From Pseudomonas sp. Irchel s3h17 (GTDB lineage: Bacteria; Pseudomonadota; Gammaproteobacteria; Pseudomonadales; Pseudomonadaceae): a DNA stretch of 64,000 nucleotides. The DNA is taken from NCBI RefSeq assembly GCF_900187505.1, contig NZ_FYDL01000009.1:44326-108325 (forward strand), read 5' to 3'. The notes beneath the pieces are model-generated. The model ran no database searches and had not been told where the DNA came from. It was given only the letters and a program-made list of their open reading frames with translations. Position 1 is the stretch's first letter; the number at the start of each line of letters is the position of its first letter. The position numbers and the translations under genes are program-made. Shown here piece by piece: positions 24,922 through 33,487 of the stretch.

Positions 24922-25066
24922 GGCCGGCACTGCCAGCGAATATCTCGGAAAGTGCGCTGCTGACCAGCCATTCGAACAAGTAAACCTATCAGTTCTGCTA
25001 GTACCCAACCCTTGCAAAGCCGCCAATACTGAACTCCCGCACTTCAGACGTTCGGAGCAACCACCC

Positions 25067-26134
25067 ATGCCATCGCCACGCGAAACCGTGCTCTGCCATT
25101 ACCACTACGATCCCCTTGATCGACTGATCAGTCACGCACTGCCAAATATCCCCGAGCGCCAGCGCTTTTACTGCAAAAGCAGGCTGGCCACTGAGATACA
25201 GGGGGCGATGCGCTATTCAATCGTCCAGCATGGCGACCAGTTGTTGGGGCAACAGCGAAGTGAGGGTGATGCGCCTGATACCACGCTGCTGGCCACCGAT
25301 CAGCAGCGTTCGGTGTTGCAGACGCTCAAGGCGGATCGTCCACCTCAGCCCATCGCCTATTCGCCCTATGGCCACCGTCCTGTTGAAAGCGGGTTGCTCA
25401 GCTTGCTCGGCTTTAACGGCGAACGGCCGGATCCGGTGACTGGGTGTTATTTGCTGGGGAATGGGTATCGGGCGTTTAATCCGGTGTTGATGCGGTTTAA
25501 CAGCCCTGACAATTTGAGTCCATTTGGGGTGGGAGGGTTGAATGCCTATATCTACTGCGGGGGAGAGCCAGTGCTTGGGAGCGATCCTACGGGGCATAAG
25601 AATATTGCAAGAAGCTTGTGGAAGGGGATACAAAATCTTTTTATTGGTAGAACACCTAGTAAACTTAGAACACCAACGTCTGTTGTCAAAACAAATAGCA
25701 CTGCCGACCTCACAAGCAGTCAATTAACGTCAAATACAGCTCGTCAACCCAGTAACAGTAGTTTTTCGAGTACACAATCAGCAGGGTCTTTCAACCCACG
25801 ACATCAGCGCTCAGATTCCCTCTTGGAAGACGCAGACATGAGCATGTTTGAACAAAATCCAAAAAATAATATCGAAAATCTCATGAGCTCGCCAAAGAGC
25901 TCACGCCAACAAAACGGCACGACTTCATCACGAAGCCCATCTTCACAAAACCTCAAAGCTTCGCCAAGGGTTTCATCACAACAATACAAATCCCTCGAAG
26001 AACTAGAGCTGCGATTACAGTTAGCACATGATGAAAGACAGATGATGGCGTATATAAATGGCGACAGAGATGCATTCAACAAACCATTTACCCTGTCAGA
26101 CCATAGGAAATATATTCGCGAACAAGGTTTCTAA
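25067..26134 (+). CDS. Short RHS-core protein with a Ser-rich C-terminal tail (candidate polymorphic toxin)
   Basis: The start at 25067 (MPSPRETVLCHYHYDPLDRLI) has GGAG upstream and gives 355 residues; earlier in-frame Mets read through the REP pair. Residues about 100-185 contain the RHS-associated core: AYSPYGHRP, LLSLLGFNGERPDPVTGCYLLGNGYRAFNPVLMRFNSPD, PFGVGGLNAYIYCGGEPVLGSDPTGH. After DPTGH the sequence turns AT-rich and encodes a Ser/Asn/Gln-rich tail ending in a charged helix (YKSLEELELRLQLAHDERQMMAYI). This is the variable-tip layout of RHS toxins, but there is no N-terminal secretion module. The tail matches no toxin fold I recognise, and no immunity gene follows. Confidence 0.8.
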   Translation: MPSPRETVLCHYHYDPLDRLISHALPNIPERQRFYCKSRLATEIQGAMRYSIVQHGDQLLGQQRSEGDAPDTTLLATDQQRSVLQTLKADRPPQPIAYSPYGHRPVESGLLSLLGFNGERPDPVTGCYLLGNGYRAFNPVLMRFNSPDNLSPFGVGGLNAYIYCGGEPVLGSDPTGHKNIARSLWKGIQNLFIGRTPSKLRTPTSVVKTNSTADLTSSQLTSNTARQPSNSSFSSTQSAGSFNPRHQRSDSLLEDADMSMFEQNPKNNIENLMSSPKSSRQQNGTTSSRSPSSQNLKASPRVSSQQYKSLEELELRLQLAHDERQMMAYINGDRDAFNKPFTLSDHRKYIREQGF

Positions 26135-26296
26135 GCCGAAATCCGGAGTTTCCCAAGATGGAACATTTTGGGAGTTCATTCAGATTACGCAAAAAATGCG
26201 CAAAAAATGGGGGCAGATTTATTTACAACATAGCGAGCGCAAAATTATTCGCCCCCACTAAGCTTTCATCATCACTACAAGGACGTAGGAGGATGC
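26135..26296. other. Gap between the RHS gene and the RAYT fragment
   Basis: There is no convincing gene. The part TGGGGGCAGATTTATTT (about 26208-26224) is mirrored imperfectly by AATTATTCGCCCCCA (about 26245-26259). A G-rich motif of this kind is often seen ahead of RAYT-type transposases. A small immunity gene for the RHS protein would be expected here but is not found. Confidence 0.45.
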
Positions 26297-26403
26297 ATGC
26301 CCAGAATAGGACGAGTAGTACTGCCCAACCACCCCCACCATGTCGTACAACGCGGCCACAATCGACAGGTCGTTTTCGCGAATGCAGGTGATTGCTTTGG
26401 TTT
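26297..26403 (+). pseudogene. N-terminal fragment of a REP-associated tyrosine transposase (RAYT)
   Basis: The frame from ATG 26297 reads MPRIGRVVLPNHPHHVVQRG then HNRQVVFANAGDC. This is the characteristic N-terminus of Y1/IS200-like RAYT transposases (MPRxxRxxLPGxPHHVxQRGxNRQxVF). It has a GGAGGA ribosome site. Homology ends after about 33 residues, where the converging flhB stop region begins (26406), so the catalytic HUH and Tyr parts are missing. RAYTs mobilise REP sequences, which occur nearby. The fragment probably marks the junction of an old insertion. Confidence 0.8.
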
Positions 26404-26405
26404 TA

Positions 26406-27545
26406 TCAGGAGTCCCGCCGCAACTCCGGCGGAATCGGCACCTCATCCTTGAACGGCTCCGGCCGCTTGCCTTTGCCCGCGCGGTACTGGCGGATCTGGT
26501 AGACGTAGGCCAACACTTGCGCGACGGCCAGGTACAGCCCGCCGGGGATTTCCTGGTCGAGTTCGGTGGAGTAGTAAATCGACCGCGCCAGCGCCGGTGA
26601 CTCCAGCAACAGCACATTGTTGCCCACGGCGATCTCGCGGATTTTCAGGGCCAGGAAGTCACTGCCCTTGGCGATCAGCATCGGTGCGCCGCCCTTGTCC
26701 GGGTCGTACTTGAGGGCCACGGCATAGTGGGTCGGGTTGGTGATGACCACGTCGGCGTCGGGAACAGCCGCCATCATCCGCCGCTGGGACATTTCGCGCT
26801 GCAGTTGGCGAATGCGCTGCTTGACCTCGGGGCGGCCTTCCTGGTCCTTGTGCTCGTCGCGGATTTCCTGCTTGGTCATCAACAGTTTCTTGTGACTCTG
26901 GTACAGCTGCACCGGCACGTCGACGGCGGCGATCAGGATCAGGCCGCAGGCCATCCACAAGGTGCTCCAGCCCACCAACTGCACGCTGTGGATGATTGCC
27001 TGCTCCAACGGTTCGTGGGCGATACGCAGTAAGTCGTCGATGTCCGATTTCAACACCGTCAGCGCCACAAACAGGATCAACAGGAACTTGGCCAGCGCCT
27101 TGAGCAACTCAATCACGGCGGTGGAGGAAAACATGCGCTTGAGGCCGTTGGCCGGGCTCATCCGACTGAACTTGGGCGCCAGGCTGCTGCCGGCAAACAA
27201 CCAGCCACCCAGGGAAATCGGACCGATCAGCGCGGCCAGGAGCAAGGTGATCAGCACCGGCTGCACGGCGATGATCGCAATCTTGCCCGAGTGCAACAGG
27301 TATTGGCCCATGGCGCCCGGGCTGAGCAACACCTCGCGAGGCAGGGAGAAGTTAAGGCGCATGATTTCCAACAGGTCCTGCGCCAGGCCGCCGCCATAGA
27401 TCAGCAGCCCCCCGGCACCGGCCAGCATCACCGCCAGGGTATTGAGCTCCTTGGAACGGGCAATCTCACCCTTTTCCCGGGCGTCCTTTTTCTTTTTCTC
27501 CGTGGGTTCTTCGGTCTTGTCCTGACCACTCTCGCTCTCGGCCAT
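26406..27545 (-). CDS. flhB: Flagellar export switch protein FlhB
   Basis: This 379-residue protein has a Lys/Glu-rich cytoplasmic N-terminus (MAESESGQDKTEEPTEKKKKD written in part), four membrane segments (about 30-210), and the autocleavage motif NPTH in VVITNPTHYAVALKYDPDK. It switches export specificity from rod/hook to filament proteins through its C-terminal domain. It ends the fliLMNOPQR-flhB run, 3 bp after fliR. The two short FlhB-CC proteins in this window (47-373, 9594-9923) are paralogues of its C-terminal domain. Confidence 0.97.
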   Translation of the reverse strand: MAESESGQDKTEEPTEKKKKDAREKGEIARSKELNTLAVMLAGAGGLLIYGGGLAQDLLEIMRLNFSLPREVLLSPGAMGQYLLHSGKIAIIAVQPVLITLLLAALIGPISLGGWLFAGSSLAPKFSRMSPANGLKRMFSSTAVIELLKALAKFLLILFVALTVLKSDIDDLLRIAHEPLEQAIIHSVQLVGWSTLWMACGLILIAAVDVPVQLYQSHKKLLMTKQEIRDEHKDQEGRPEVKQRIRQLQREMSQRRMMAAVPDADVVITNPTHYAVALKYDPDKGGAPMLIAKGSDFLALKIREIAVGNNVLLLESPALARSIYYSTELDQEIPGGLYLAVAQVLAYVYQIRQYRAGKGKRPEPFKDEVPIPPELRRDS

Positions 27546-27548
27546 GGC

Positions 27549-28331
27549 TTAGCGCGCCTGTGCCATATCGCGCAGCAACTGCAAGGCCTCGGTGGCCAGC
27601 GGTTGATACTGATTGAGAATGTCGCCCAGGCTGATCCAGAAGATCACCAGGCCCAGCACCAGGGTCAGCGGAAAGCCGATGGAGAAGATATTCAACTGCG
27701 GCGCTGCCCGGGTCATGACCCCGAAGGCAATGTTGACCACCAGCAGCGCAGTGATCGCCGGCAGCACCAGCAACATGGCCGCGCCCAGCACCCAGCCCAG
27801 CTTGTTGGCGATTTCCCAGAAGTGCGTGGTCAGCACTGCACTGCCCACCGGCAAGGTGGTGAAGCTTTCAGCCAGCACTTCAAACACCACCAGATGGCCG
27901 TTCATGCCGAGAAACAGCAGGGTCACGAGCATGGTCAAGAACTGCCCGATCACCGCCGCCGACACGCCGTTAGTGGGGTCGACCATGGAGGCGAAGCCCA
28001 TGCCCATCTGGATCGAGATGATCTGGCCGGCGATCACGAAGGCCTGGAAGAACAACTGCAAGGCGAACCCCAGCAGGCCACCAATGAGGACCTGCTCGGC
28101 AATCAGCAGCAGACCGCTGAGGTCCAGCGGATTGACCGCCGGCATCGGTGGCAGCCCGGGCATGATCACCACCGTGATCGCCAGTGCGAAGTACAGCCGG
28201 ATACGCTTGGGCACCAGTGTCGTACCCACGATCGGCATGGTCATCAACACCGCACCGACCCGGAACAGCGGCAGCATGAAGCTGGCCACCCAGGTACTGA
28301 TCTGCGTGTCGGTCAGCGCCAGCAGCGACAT
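27549..28331 (-). CDS. fliR: Flagellar export gate protein FliR
   Basis: This 260-residue hydrophobic protein has the FliR pattern: MSLLALTDTQISTWVASFMLPLFRVGAVLMTMPIVG, PKRIRLYFALAITVVIMPGLP, QIGFA-type helix GLLGFALQLFFQAFVIAGQIISIQMG, and a C-terminal QLNIFSIGFPLTLVLGLVIFW. With FliP and FliQ it forms the helical export gate in the membrane. It lies 3 bp after fliQ and 3 bp before flhB. Confidence 0.96.
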   Translation of the reverse strand: MSLLALTDTQISTWVASFMLPLFRVGAVLMTMPIVGTTLVPKRIRLYFALAITVVIMPGLPPMPAVNPLDLSGLLLIAEQVLIGGLLGFALQLFFQAFVIAGQIISIQMGMGFASMVDPTNGVSAAVIGQFLTMLVTLLFLGMNGHLVVFEVLAESFTTLPVGSAVLTTHFWEIANKLGWVLGAAMLLVLPAITALLVVNIAFGVMTRAAPQLNIFSIGFPLTLVLGLVIFWISLGDILNQYQPLATEALQLLRDMAQAR

Positions 28332-28334
28332 GGC

Positions 28335-28604
28335 TTAGCCGATCAACTGCGGAATACTGCCGTACAAGCGCAGGATGTATTCCATGAAGGTTTGCACCAG
28401 CCACGGGCCGGCGACGATCAGCGTGACCAGCATCACCAGCAGGCGCGGCAGGAAGCTCAGGGTCTGTTCGTTGATCTGGGTGGCCGCCTGGAACATCGCC
28501 ACCAGCAACCCCACCAACAGGCTCGGGACCACCAGCACCGCCACCATCAGGGTGGTCAGCCACAGCGCCTCACGGAACAGGTCTACCGCTACTTCAGGAG
28601 TCAT
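28335..28604 (-). CDS. fliQ: Flagellar export gate protein FliQ
   Basis: This 89-residue protein has two membrane helices (LTTLMVAVLVVPSLLVGLLVAMFQAATQ and LLVMLVTLIVAGPWLVQTFMEYI) and the FliQ core QINEQTLSFLPR between them. Four copies wrap around FliP/FliR in the export gate. It lies 24 bp after fliP. Confidence 0.96.
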   Translation of the reverse strand: MTPEVAVDLFREALWLTTLMVAVLVVPSLLVGLLVAMFQAATQINEQTLSFLPRLLVMLVTLIVAGPWLVQTFMEYILRLYGSIPQLIG

Positions 28605-28628
28605 ATCGCCCTACCCGTCCACTCATGG

Positions 28629-29378
28629 CTACACACCGCCGAAACTGCCCGCCAGGGTGCCGATGATCAACGCCCAGCCATCCACCAGCACAAACAGCAT
28701 GATTTTGAACGGCAGGGAAATGATCAGCGGCGAGAGCATCATCATGCCCATGGCCATCAGTACACTGGCCACTACCAGGTCGATGATCAGGAATGGAATG
28801 AAGATCATGAAACCGATCTGGAACGCAGTCTTGAGCTCCGAGGTGACGAAGGCCGGCACCAGGATGGTCAGCGGCGCCTGTTCCGGCGTGGCGATGTCGG
28901 TCCGCTTGGACAGGCGCACAAACAGTTCCAGGTCACTGCTGCGAGTCTGCGCCAGCATGAAGTCCTTGATCGGCACCTGGGCCTTGGCCACCGCATCCTG
29001 GGCGGTCATTTTCTCCGCCAGGTAGGGTTGCAGGGCGTCCTGGTTCACCCGGTCGAACACCGGCGCCATGATGAACAGGGTCAGGAACAGCGCCATGCCG
29101 GTGAGGATCTGGTTCGACGGTGTCTGCTGCAGACCCAAGGCCTGGCGCAGGATCGAGAACACGATGATGATCCGGGTGAAACTGGTCATCAGCATGACGA
29201 ACGCCGGGATGAAACTCAGCGCGGTCATGATCAGCAGGATCTGCAGGCTGACCGAATACTCTTGGGCGCCCTCGGCGTTGGTGCCCAGGGTAATGGCCGG
29301 AATCGACAGCGGATCGGCGGCAAACGCCAGTGGCGCAGCCAACATCAAGACCAGCGTCAGCAGGGCTCGCAACGGCAT
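28629..29378 (-). CDS. fliP: Flagellar export gate protein FliP
   Basis: This 249-residue protein begins with a cleavable signal peptide ([21 protein letters not shown]), as is typical of FliP. The core follows: [56 protein letters not shown] (signature split across two helices), and C-terminal helices [24 protein letters not shown]. It forms the pentameric gate pore. The start overlaps the fliO stop. Confidence 0.97.
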   Translation of the reverse strand: MPLRALLTLVLMLAAPLAFAADPLSIPAITLGTNAEGAQEYSVSLQILLIMTALSFIPAFVMLMTSFTRIIIVFSILRQALGLQQTPSNQILTGMALFLTLFIMAPVFDRVNQDALQPYLAEKMTAQDAVAKAQVPIKDFMLAQTRSSDLELFVRLSKRTDIATPEQAPLTILVPAFVTSELKTAFQIGFMIFIPFLIIDLVVASVLMAMGMMMLSPLIISLPFKIMLFVLVDGWALIIGTLAGSFGGV

Positions 29379-29809
29379 TACTTCTTATCCTTGTCTTTAC
29401 CCAGCAACTCCATCAGGCGCTGGGCAAACTCGGGGGTGGCCTGCTCAGTGCTCGGCACCGCCACCGGTTCTTTCAGTACATGCAGCGGGGTGATGGTGCC
29501 CGGCGTCAGCCCCAACAGGATCTGCTCGTTGCCAACCTGTACCAGCAGCAGCCGGTCACGCGGCCCTAGGGCACGCGAGCCAATCAACTCGATCACCTGC
29601 CCTTTTCCCGCCGGGCCCGCCTGCTGTACCCGGCGCAGCAGCCAGGCGAGGAAGAAGATCAACCCCAGCACCAGCAGCAAGCCCAACACCAGCTGGGTCA
29701 ACTGCCCGGCCACGCCACTGCCGGCCGCAGGCGCCGCCACGACTGTCACCGGCTCGGCAGCCATGACGCTGAACGGCAAGGTCAGCAACACACCGAGAAA
29801 CCTCTTCAC
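29378..29809 (-). CDS. fliO: Flagellar biosynthesis protein FliO
   Basis: This 143-residue protein has a short hydrophobic N-terminus resembling a signal ([20 protein letters not shown]), one membrane segment ([24 protein letters not shown]), and the FliO cytoplasmic domain ([32 protein letters not shown]). FliO acts as a scaffold for FliP assembly. It abuts fliN directly and overlaps fliP. Confidence 0.94.
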   Translation of the reverse strand: MKRFLGVLLTLPFSVMAAEPVTVVAAPAAGSGVAGQLTQLVLGLLLVLGLIFFLAWLLRRVQQAGPAGKGQVIELIGSRALGPRDRLLLVQVGNEQILLGLTPGTITPLHVLKEPVAVPSTEQATPEFAQRLMELLGKDKDKK

Positions 29810-30268
29810 TCAGCGCAGCTTCTTGATGCGTTCGCTGGGGCTGATCACGTCAGTCAGGCGGATACCGAACTTCTCGTTGACCACCACCACCTCGCCGTGG
29901 GCGATCAAGGTGCCGTTGACCAGCACATCCAGTGGCTCGCCCGCCAGGCGATCCAGCTCGATCACCGAGCCCTGGTTCAATTGCAGCAGGTTACGGATGT
30001 TGATGTCGGTGCTGCCGACTTCCATGGAGATCGACACCGGGATATCCAGAATCACGTCCAGGTTCGGACCGTCGAGGGTCACCGGCTGGTTATTCTTCGG
30101 CACGCTGCCGAACTCTTCCATGGGCAGGCGGTTGGAGGGCGAGTTCGCTGCATCGGCGGCCAGCAAGGCATCGATGTCGTCCTGTCCGGCGTCACCGGCC
30201 TCTTCCAGCGCGGCAGCCCATTCATCAGCCAGCGCCTGGTCGTCCTGGGAATTCATATCGTTAGCCAT
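29810..30268 (-). CDS. fliN: Flagellar switch protein FliN
   Basis: The second of two adjacent Met codons (30268) has the better spacing to GAGGA. The protein has a variable acidic N-terminus (to about 60) and the SpoA domain: ILDIPVSISMEVGSTDINIRNLLQLNQGSVIELDRLAGEPLDVLVNGTLIAHGEVVVVNEKFGIRLTDVISP in overview. With FliM and FliG it builds the C-ring. It is part of the fliLMNOPQR run, 69 bp after fliM. Confidence 0.96.
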   Translation of the reverse strand: MANDMNSQDDQALADEWAAALEEAGDAGQDDIDALLAADAANSPSNRLPMEEFGSVPKNNQPVTLDGPNLDVILDIPVSISMEVGSTDINIRNLLQLNQGSVIELDRLAGEPLDVLVNGTLIAHGEVVVVNEKFGIRLTDVISPSERIKKLR

Positions 30269-30337
30269 CATTTGTCCTCGGCGGGCTGCCGTTCAATTGG
30301 AAGCCGTCATTTAAAAGCGAATAGGGACGAGCGCCGG

Positions 30338-31306
30338 TCAGCGGCGCTCGATCGGCTCGATCACCTGCAACGCCAGGTTGCCTTTGTGGGAGCCCATCTT
30401 GACCTTGAAGGCCGGCACGCCGTTGGCGCGCATGATCATGTCTTCCGGCATCTCCACCGGGATCACATCCCCCGGCTGCATGTGCAGGATGTCGCGCAGG
30501 CGCAGCTGGCGACGGGCGACGGTGGCACTCAATGGCACGTCGACGTCCATCACGTCCTGGCGCAAGGCATTGACCCAACGTTCGTCCTGGTCGTCGAGGT
30601 CGGACTGGAAGCCCGCATCGAGCATTTCGCGCACCGGTTCGATCATCGAGTACGGCATGGTCACGTGCAGGTCGCCGCCACCGCCATCGAGTTCGATGTG
30701 GAAGGTGGAGACCACCACGGCCTCGCTCGGCCCGACGATGTTGGCCATGGCCGGGTTCACTTCCGAGTTGATGTACTCGAAGTTGACTTCCATGATCGCC
30801 TGCCAGGCTTCCTTCAAGTCGATGAAGGCCTGCTCCAGCACCATGCGCACCACGCGCAGTTCGGTGGGCGTGAATTCACGGCCTTCGATCTTGGCGTGAC
30901 GCCCGTCACCACCGAAGAAGTTGTCCACCAGCTTGAACACCAGCTTGGCGTCGAGAATGAACAGCGCGGTGCCACGTAGCGGCTTGATCTTGACCAGGTT
31001 GAGGCTGGTGGGCACGTACAGCGAATGCACGTACTCGCCGAACTTCATCACCTGCACACCGCCGACTGCGACGTCTGCCGAGCGCCGCAGCATGTTGAAC
31101 ATGCTGATGCGGGTGTAGCGGGCAAAACGCTCGTTGATCATTTCCAGGGTCGGCATGCGCCCCCGGACGATCCGGTCCTGACTGGTCAGGTCGTAGCTTT
31201 TGACACTGCCCGGTTCAGCAGCGGTATCGGTCTGTACCAGACCATCGTCGACACCATGCAACAGCGCATCGATCTCATCCTGGGACAGCAGGTCCTGCAC
31301 GGCCAT
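30338..31306 (-). CDS. fliM: Flagellar switch protein FliM
   Basis: This 322-residue protein starts with the CheY-P binding peptide region (DLLSQDEIDALLHGV). It then has the CheC-like middle domain (LEMINERFARYTRISMFNMLRRSADV, LDAKLVFKLVDNFFGGDGRH) and a C-terminal SpoA domain (RRQLRLRDILHMQPGDVIPVEMPEDMIMRANGVPAFKVKMG). FliM receives the CheY-P signal that reverses the motor. It lies 9 bp after fliL. Confidence 0.97.
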   Translation of the reverse strand: MAVQDLLSQDEIDALLHGVDDGLVQTDTAAEPGSVKSYDLTSQDRIVRGRMPTLEMINERFARYTRISMFNMLRRSADVAVGGVQVMKFGEYVHSLYVPTSLNLVKIKPLRGTALFILDAKLVFKLVDNFFGGDGRHAKIEGREFTPTELRVVRMVLEQAFIDLKEAWQAIMEVNFEYINSEVNPAMANIVGPSEAVVVSTFHIELDGGGGDLHVTMPYSMIEPVREMLDAGFQSDLDDQDERWVNALRQDVMDVDVPLSATVARRQLRLRDILHMQPGDVIPVEMPEDMIMRANGVPAFKVKMGSHKGNLALQVIEPIERR

Positions 31307-31315
31307 GTCGTGTTC

Positions 31316-31816
31316 CTACTGCAGTACGAAATTAGTAAAGAGCAACTGCTCGACCACTACCTTGCCGACTTCTTTCTGCGCCACTTCCTGCACGCTGGCA
31401 GTGGCTTTCTGGCGCAGCATTTCCTGACCGACCGGGGTGGCCAGGGTGTCGAAACTCTGTGCGGAGAACAGCATGACCAGGTTGTTGCGGATCACCGGCA
31501 TATGCACTTTCAGCGCATCCAGATCGGCCTGGTTGCGCGCCTGCAGGGTGATGCTCACCTGCATGTAGCGCTGACGGCCATTGTGGTTGTAGTTGGCAAT
31601 GAACGCCGGCGCCATGGGCTCATAGATCGCCACGGGCTTGCCAGTGCCGGTCGACTCCGCCATGGGCTCAGGCTTGCTCTGAGCGCTGTGCATGAAGTAC
31701 CAGGTCGCCCCCACGGACAGGCCGACGGCCAGCAGCAACGCCGCCACAACCACCAGGATCAGCTTGAGTTTGCCTTTCCCGGCGGGGTCTTTTACTGCTG
31801 CGTCGCTCTTCGCCAT
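31316..31816 (-). CDS. fliL: Flagellar basal body protein FliL
   Basis: This 166-residue protein has a basic N-terminus, one membrane helix (LKLILVVVAALLLAVGLSVGATWYFM) and a periplasmic stomatin-like FliL domain (PVAIYEPMAPAFIANYNHNGRQRYMQVSITLQA). FliL surrounds and supports the stator. It is the first gene of the fliLMNOPQR-flhB operon, with a sigma-54 site about 50 bp upstream. Confidence 0.95.
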   Translation of the reverse strand: MAKSDAAVKDPAGKGKLKLILVVVAALLLAVGLSVGATWYFMHSAQSKPEPMAESTGTGKPVAIYEPMAPAFIANYNHNGRQRYMQVSITLQARNQADLDALKVHMPVIRNNLVMLFSAQSFDTLATPVGQEMLRQKATASVQEVAQKEVGKVVVEQLLFTNFVLQ

Positions 31817-31866
31817 GCCAATAATCCGTCACTATTCGGGTTTTCACAGTCGCACGGCAAGGCAAG

Positions 31867-31882
31867 AGCAAGTGTTATGCCA
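31867..31882 (-). promoter_or_regulatory. Sigma-54 promoter for the fliL operon
   Basis: On the minus strand TGGCATAACACTTGCT matches the RpoN consensus with GG-N10-GC spacing (-24 TGGCA, -12 TTGCT). The predicted start lies about 40 bp before the fliL ATG. Confidence 0.8.
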
Positions 31883-31930
31883 GAAGTGTCGGGGCGCACT
31901 CATGCGGCTCAATAACACATGAAGGCTGCC

Positions 31931-32067
31931 CTTGTGGCGAGCGAGCTTGCTTGCGCTGGCGTGCGCAGCGCGCCCTGACAAGGTGGCGGCGATCTTTCGG
32001 AAAGACCTCGGCGAGGGTTTTGGGGCTGCCGTGCAGCCCAGCGCGAGCAAGCTCGCTCGCCACGGGG
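31931..32067. repeat. Inverted REP pair between fliL and fliK
   Basis: GTGGCGAGCGAGCTTGCTTG (31935 region) recurs inverted as GCGAGCAAGCTCGCTCGCCAC (32041-32061, split here in description), with a ~80 bp spacer. This REPIN-like pair fills most of the 312 bp fliL-fliK gap. It belongs to the same family as the pairs at 9945 and 24826. Confidence 0.8.
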
Positions 32068-32128
32068 TCTGTGTACGACGCCACTTTACTTGACTGAAGG
32101 TCGCCACGGGAGTGGGTTCTGCGTTCAG

Positions 32129-33406
32129 TCAGGCGTAGTAATCGACCGCACTGGTGCCAATCACACTGGTGGTGCTGGCGGCGACTTCGGTCACGCTGAC
32201 CGAGGGTTCATCGGCGGTCGCGTCCAGGCGCGCACCGCTGGCCGAAGTGCGCCCGCTGTGCCCCTGCTGAGTCTGCTCCTGGGAACCCCGGGACTGGTCG
32301 GACACATTGACGTCGACCAGCCCCATGCCTTGCTGCACGAACATCTCGCGCAACCGGTGCATCTGCCCGTCCAGCGCTTCGCGAACCCCGACGTGGGCGC
32401 TCATGAAGGTCACTTGGGTCTGTTGATCGGGAATCAGGTTGATGCGGATATCCAGGCGACCCAGTTCGGCCGGCTGAAGCTGAATCTCGGCGGCCTTGAG
32501 GTTGGCACTCGACAGGTACATGACGCGATTGACCACTTCTTCGGTCCAGCCGCTTTGATGCATGGCGATCGGCTGGTTGACCGGTAGCGCATTGGCGGCT
32601 TTCGGCGTCGCCGCCTGGGTCAGCGCCGCTAGGCGGCTGGCAAAATCGTCGACGCGAGTGTCGCTGCCGGCAGCGCCCAGGTCCTTGAGTCCGTCTTCCA
32701 GCAAGCCGGTGAAGGCTTTTTCGCCCCCCTGGCCGGTGCTGTCCTTGTCGGCTTGCAACTCAAGCATGCTGGCCATGCCGGCGGAGAAGTGTTGCGCCGG
32801 CGTCGGCTCGCCATCGAGTGCAGCCGGGGCCACCTTGGCCTGGGCCTGCGTGGATGCGGAAACGTGACCGCTCTGCTCCATGGCCAAGCGCACGGCGGGC
32901 AGCGCATCGAGCGGATCGGCTTCAGGGTCGAATGCCGGAGCGGTGACGGTTTGAACCGAGGCAGCAATGGCAGCCTCGACAACAGGGTCCGCCGCGGCCA
33001 CAGCCGCTGAGTCAGCAACCGGTACCGGCGCTGTTGGCTGTGCATCCACCTGCAATGCCGGATCCAAGGGCAGCGTATCGTCCGTCGCGGCCTGGGCTGT
33101 GTCGGGCGTATCGACGTTGTCGGCAGGCAAGGTTTTGCCGCTACCGGCAACCACAGGGGCCGCAGCGGCAGGCAGATTACTGGCGACATCCTTTTTGGCC
33201 GGGCCTTCGGCAGCCTTGTCGCGCGGCGCTTTTGCCACTGCGTCAGCGGTCACGGGAGATTTTCCCGCGGCCTGACCGGCAAACACCCCAGCAAAGCTGG
33301 CGGCCTTGTCCCCAGGCGCCACGGGCACCGCCGGGGCATTGACGGGGCCGGACTGAGGCTTGGCCTTGGTGCTCGCCTGAAGAAGCAGATGTGGGGAAAG
33401 GGGCAT
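32129..33406 (-). CDS. fliK: Flagellar hook-length control protein FliK
   Basis: This 425-residue protein has a long, low-complexity Ala/Pro/Asp-rich N-terminal ruler region (1-about 280). The conserved C-terminal Flg_hook domain follows, with WTEEVVNRVMYLSSANLKAAEIQLQPAELGRLDIRINL and VREALDGQMHRLREMF. FliK measures hook length and triggers the FlhB switch. It has its own sigma-54-like site upstream, and the REP pair separates it from the fliL promoter. Confidence 0.93.
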   Translation of the reverse strand: MPLSPHLLLQASTKAKPQSGPVNAPAVPVAPGDKAASFAGVFAGQAAGKSPVTADAVAKAPRDKAAEGPAKKDVASNLPAAAAPVVAGSGKTLPADNVDTPDTAQAATDDTLPLDPALQVDAQPTAPVPVADSAAVAAADPVVEAAIAASVQTVTAPAFDPEADPLDALPAVRLAMEQSGHVSASTQAQAKVAPAALDGEPTPAQHFSAGMASMLELQADKDSTGQGGEKAFTGLLEDGLKDLGAAGSDTRVDDFASRLAALTQAATPKAANALPVNQPIAMHQSGWTEEVVNRVMYLSSANLKAAEIQLQPAELGRLDIRINLIPDQQTQVTFMSAHVGVREALDGQMHRLREMFVQQGMGLVDVNVSDQSRGSQEQTQQGHSGRTSASGARLDATADEPSVSVTEVAASTTSVIGTSAVDYYA

Positions 33407-33454
33407 GGCAGTCTCCGCTGCACGGGGATCGTAGATACAGTCAGTGGAGATAAC

Positions 33455-33470
33455 TGCAAAGGTCGAGCCA
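33455..33470 (-). promoter_or_regulatory. Probable sigma-54 promoter for fliK
   Basis: On the minus strand TGGCTCGACCTTTGCA has exact GG-N10-GC spacing. The -24 element has one deviation (TGGCTC for TGGCAC). It lies in the hptB-fliK gap, about 50 bp before the fliK start. Confidence 0.65.
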
Positions 33471-33487
33471 GCTTTGCCCGGCGGCGA

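Noticed and set aside
24779..25066. Extension of the RHS gene to an upstream start at 24779
   Set aside because: The extra ~96 codons read through the REP pair and have no RHS resemblance. The start at 25067 has a ribosome site and fits the homology.
27291..30314. Very long plus-strand open frame (1007 codons) across flhB-fliM
   Set aside because: It is antisense to fliR, fliQ, fliP, fliO and fliN, is rich in His/Gln/Arg, and reflects GC-rich codon bias rather than a gene.
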